NCBI GenBank assembly: GCA_037481715.1
Contig: JBBFLD010000003.1
Location: forward strand, 124,001-188,000
DNA: 64,000 bases
Reading direction: 5' to 3'
Source: Rosettibacter sp037481715
GTDB lineage: Bacteria > Bacteroidota > Ignavibacteria > Ignavibacteriales > Melioribacteraceae
Part shown: positions 61,257-64,000 of the stretch, piece after piece
How positions within the stretch are numbered: position 1 is the stretch's first letter
How the letters are laid out: each line of letters begins with the position of its first letter
Notes under the pieces: model-generated
Told to the model about the DNA's origin: nothing
Databases searched by the model: none
Seen by the model: the letters and a program-made list of their open reading frames with translations, nothing else
Made by a program: the position numbers and the translations under genes

Positions 61257-62675
61257 TTATTTTCGTTTTGGTCTATACAAATCTGTTGCATGTCCATAAT
61301 ATAATTCTGCAGCAAACATTAATGTTTCAGATAAAGTTGGGTGTGGATGAATTGTCAGTTCCAAATCTTTAACTGTTGCCCCCATTTCAATTGCAAGAGT
61401 ACCTTCGGCAATCATATCCCCTGCTCCAACACCAACGATGGCAACTCCAATTATTCTTTCAGTTTCTGGCTCAATAATTAATTTTGTTAATCCGTCATTT
61501 CTATCGAGAGTTGCTGCTCGACCGCTTGCACCCCATGGAAATTTTGCAACTTCATACTTAATTCCTTTTTCCTGAGCTTCTGTTTCTGTTAATCCAGTCC
61601 AGGCAATTTCAGGGTCTGTAAACACAACAGCTGGAATTGCATTTGGTTCAAAGACAACTTTATGACCAAGAATAGCTTCAACTGCTGTTCTTCCTTCGGC
61701 TGCAGCTTTATGTGCAAGCATCGGGTTACCTACAACATCACCAATTGCATAAATGTTTGAGTCATCTGTTTTTAATTGCTTATCAACTATAATGAAACCT
61801 CGTTCATTTATTTTGACTTTTGTATTTTCTAAACCAAATCCTGATGTAACTGGTTTTCTCCCAATTGATATTAATACTTTATCAAATGTCATTTCAGAAT
61901 TATCAACATTTTTCCCTTCAAGCTTTACTTTTATTCCTTCTTCAGTTTCTTTTAATTCCACTACTTTGGTTTCAAGGTAAATTGCTTCTAATTTTGATTT
62001 GAGTCTTCTTTCAAGAACAGCTACTAAATCTCTATCTGCGCCGGGTAAAAGTCCTGGCATCATTTCAACAACTGTAACTTTACTTCCGAGTGTTGAATAA
62101 ACTGTGCTTAATTCCAATCCAATATATCCACCACCTATTACAAGTAACTTTTCTGGAATATCATTCAATTCTAAAGCTGCAGTAGAATCCATAATTCTAT
62201 TTGAATTGGCTGGCAGTCCAGGAATTGAAGCAGGCACTGAGCCAGTTGCAATTATTGCTTTATCAAAAACTACTTCTTCAACAGTTCCATCATTTTTTGC
62301 AACTGATAATGTATTCGAATTCAGAAATGAAGCTTTACCATTTATATAATTTACTTTTCGTTGTTTAGAAAGTTGACCAAGACCGCCTGTTAATTTATTT
62401 ACAACATTATTTTTGAATTCACGAATTTTATTGATATCAATTTTGGGTTTACCAAATTCAACTCCCCATTTTTTAGCTTCTTCTGCTTCATTAATTAATT
62501 TTGATATGTGAAGCAAGGCTTTAGAAGGAATGCAGCCGCGATAGAGACAAACTCCGCCTGGATTTTTTTCCATATCGATTAATGTAACCTGCATTCCTAA
62601 ATCTGCAGCTAAAAATGCAGCGGCATATCCGCCTGGTCCAGCTCCAATTACAACTAACTGTGTTTTTGTTGACAT
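61257..62675 (-). CDS. lpdA: Dihydrolipoyl dehydrogenase (E3)
   Basis: A 472-residue flavoprotein that reoxidises the dihydrolipoyl arms of 2-oxoacid dehydrogenase complexes with NAD+. The FAD-binding 'VVIGAGPGGYAAAFLAADLG' is followed by the redox-active disulfide 'GGVCLYRGCIPSKALLH' (CxxxxC) and the NAD-binding 'VIGGGYIGLELSTVYSTLG', and the C-terminal 'HPHPTLSETLMFAAE' holds the catalytic His-Glu pair. It lies downstream of the E2 gene, in the same direction, with a gap of about 150 bases. Confidence 0.94.
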   Translation of the reverse strand: MSTKTQLVVIGAGPGGYAAAFLAADLGMQVTLIDMEKNPGGVCLYRGCIPSKALLHISKLINEAEEAKKWGVEFGKPKIDINKIREFKNNVVNKLTGGLGQLSKQRKVNYINGKASFLNSNTLSVAKNDGTVEEVVFDKAIIATGSVPASIPGLPANSNRIMDSTAALELNDIPEKLLVIGGGYIGLELSTVYSTLGSKVTVVEMMPGLLPGADRDLVAVLERRLKSKLEAIYLETKVVELKETEEGIKVKLEGKNVDNSEMTFDKVLISIGRKPVTSGFGLENTKVKINERGFIIVDKQLKTDDSNIYAIGDVVGNPMLAHKAAAEGRTAVEAILGHKVVFEPNAIPAVVFTDPEIAWTGLTETEAQEKGIKYEVAKFPWGASGRAATLDRNDGLTKLIIEPETERIIGVAIVGVGAGDMIAEGTLAIEMGATVKDLELTIHPHPTLSETLMFAAELYYGHATDLYRPKRK

Positions 62676-62827
62676 ATTTTTAATCTCTTTAGTTATTCAA
62701 TAGACAAATATAAATGATTCAATTTATTTTAATAAATTCTTTGCTCTGAATGGAATTAACATCAAAGCAGAAAAATTATTCTTTCTGAAACATGCATTAA
62801 AATTCTTTTCAAGTATTAAACTAAAAA

Positions 62828-64000
62828 TTATCCTTCAAGAAAAATTAAGAATGGATTTTCAAGAGCATTAACAATCCATCTTAAAAATCTAATTGCATCT
62901 GCACCATCTATAATTCTATGGTCATATGATAATGAAAGAGGCAACATCAATCGTGGTTTGAATTCACCATCAATATAAACTGGTTCTATTATAGATTTGG
63001 ATACACCAAGAATTGCAACTTCTGGTGTGTTAACAATTGGAGTGAAATAAGTTCCTCCAATTCCTCCAAGATTTGAAATTGTAAAACAGCCGCCCTGCAT
63101 TTCTTCGAGTGATAATTTTTTATCACGGGCTTTTTTGGAAATTTCAGAAAGTTCCACACTTAATTGAGTAATATTTTTCTTATCGACATCTTTAATTACA
63201 GGAACAAGCAAGCCTTTCTCTGTATCGACAGCAACACCAATGTTAATATATTTTTTATAAATAATTTCATTTTTCTCCATATCAACACTTGAATTGAATT
63301 GAGGAAATACTTTCAGAGCCGATGCTAAAATTTTAAGCAGAATTGCAGTTACAGTTAATTTGCCACCAGCAGCTTCAACTTTATTTCCAAATTGTTTTCT
63401 AAATTTTTCTACTTCAGTAATATCAGCCTTATCAAATTGAGTAACATGAGGAACTGTATTCCATGCATAAGAGAGATGCTCGGCTGTTTTACGACGAACA
63501 TTACTCATTGGCTGGCGTTCAATTTCTCCCCATTTTGAAAAATCGGGAAGAGGTTCTTTAGAAATTCCAAACTGAACACCTGAAATTATTCCGCCTTTTT
63601 GAATTTGTTCATTCAAAGCTTTGGCATAAGTTTTAACATCATCAATTGTAATTCTTCCTTTTGGACCACTCCCTCTTACCTGTGTAATGTCGATGCCAAT
63701 TTCACGTGCAAATCTTCTTACAGAAGGAGCAGCAGGAACAATTGTTTTTACAATATCTTTCGGAACATCAATAACCTGAGGCATGTGAGTATGTTCTTTG
63801 ACCGGCTCTTTAGTTTCAGGCACATAAGAAATTTTTTCTGTAACTGGTTGTTTATTTTCGATTGGTGCAGGAGTTTCAATCGGCTGTTTTTGTTCTTCTG
63901 CCGGTTTTTCGAGTGCTTTCTCTTCTTCGGAGACCTCAACTGAAATTAATGGCTCACCAACTTTAGCTTTTGTTCCTTCTTTGACATGAACTTTTTTAAT
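62828..64000 (-). CDS. 2-oxoacid dehydrogenase acyltransferase (E2), N-terminus beyond the window
   Basis: Only the C-terminal 390 residues are visible; the frame is open to the right edge, so the start lies outside. The visible N-terminal end shows the last part of a lipoyl domain ('IKKVHVKEGTKAKVGEPLIS'), a Pro/Glu/Lys-rich linker, a peripheral-subunit-binding domain ('RRFAREIGIDITQVRGSGPKGRITIDDV', quoted in outline) and the catalytic domain with 'LSYDHRIIDGADAIRFL' (His and Asp of the acetyltransferase site). The substrate acid (pyruvate or branched-chain) cannot be fixed. E3 lies downstream. Confidence 0.92.
   Translation of the reverse strand: MKKVHVKEGTKAKVGEPLISVEVSEEEKALEKPAEEQKQPIETPAPIENKQPVTEKISYVPETKEPVKEHTHMPQVIDVPKDIVKTIVPAAPSVRRFAREIGIDITQVRGSGPKGRITIDDVKTYAKALNEQIQKGGIISGVQFGISKEPLPDFSKWGEIERQPMSNVRRKTAEHLSYAWNTVPHVTQFDKADITEVEKFRKQFGNKVEAAGGKLTVTAILLKILASALKVFPQFNSSVDMEKNEIIYKKYINIGVAVDTEKGLLVPVIKDVDKKNITQLSVELSEISKKARDKKLSLEEMQGGCFTISNLGGIGGTYFTPIVNTPEVAILGVSKSIIEPVYIDGEFKPRLMLPLSLSYDHRIIDGADAIRFLRWIVNALENPFLIFLEG

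Overview
The window is one AT-rich bacterial chromosomal segment (bases 1-64000, with one assembly gap of 94 N at 5188-5281). It most resembles a member of the Ignavibacteria (Bacteroidota/Chlorobi group). The support is a type IX secretion C-terminal sorting domain of the 'YPNPFNP...' kind on a secreted glycosidase, a similar tail on a metalloprotease, a PorV/PorQ-like protein, a 2-oxoacid:ferredoxin oxidoreductase pair, a TonB-dependent receptor with a carboxypeptidase-regulatory-like domain, and good Shine-Dalgarno sequences (AGGAGG type), which many Bacteroidetes lack. The taxonomy is an inference from gene content.

Layout. 1-4.7 kb: TonB-dependent receptor with a partly visible secreted partner, an unusual acyltransferase and a GNAT enzyme. 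5.0-5.9 kb: four intact tRNA genes (Glu, His, Arg, Pro, all on the minus strand) plus damaged 3' copies of tRNA-Glu and tRNA-Arg that carry short palindromes in the T-loop. 6.1-9.3 kb: a LolC/E-LolD-type ABC operon. 9.3-24.9 kb (minus): an MscS channel fused to a cyclic-nucleotide domain, an M14 peptidase, a secreted GH5-like glycosidase, leucyl aminopeptidase, NrnA, KorAB, DsbD and NadE. 25-31.6 kb: PspC/LiaF-like envelope proteins, then a minus-strand run (pcm, miaA, frameshifted prfB, a cNMP-domain protein, YjbQ, a GT2 glycosyltransferase, an MGMT-like protein), then a UPF0316 protein. 31.6-32.7 kb: tRNA-Gly, tRNA-Cys, two damaged tRNA-Cys copies and two nearly identical small GIY-YIG nucleases. 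32.7-39.9 kb: a membrane CHASE2/sigma54 activator gene followed by two lipoproteins, a barrel-transglutaminase protein and a FecR-domain protein. 40-51.6 kb: hydrolase, NUDIX, a four-helix-bundle protein, HldD, MetH, an AmgK-RapZ fusion with a MurU-like partner, a CocE/NonD hydrolase, a small barrel and a YhcH-family protein. 51.8-64 kb (mostly minus): an ABC ATPase, two secreted proteins, a thioesterase, BamD, HtpX, a PorV/PorQ-like protein, a TPR protein, and the E3 and partial E2 of a 2-oxoacid dehydrogenase complex.

The strongest unusual signals are: (1) tRNA-Cys/GIY-YIG cassettes, in which a roughly 80-residue nuclease gene lies 21 bases after an intact tRNA-Cys and again 21 bases after a damaged tRNA-Cys 3' end; (2) short palindromes with a CCTTTGG/CCAAAGG core that break copies of three different tRNA genes at the same T-loop position; (3) a prfB programmed frameshift site whose in-frame stop is UAA instead of the usual UGA; (4) a CHASE2-AAA+ activator followed by a -24-like element and two 15-base direct repeats ahead of an uncharacterised envelope operon; (5) a sugar kinase fused to a RapZ C-terminal domain, next to a MurU-like uridylyltransferase.

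Most of the window is otherwise housekeeping: amino-acid and cofactor metabolism, tRNA modification, protein quality control and envelope assembly. Several start codons were moved from the longest reading frame to an internal start that has a clear ribosome binding site; these choices are explained in the entries.
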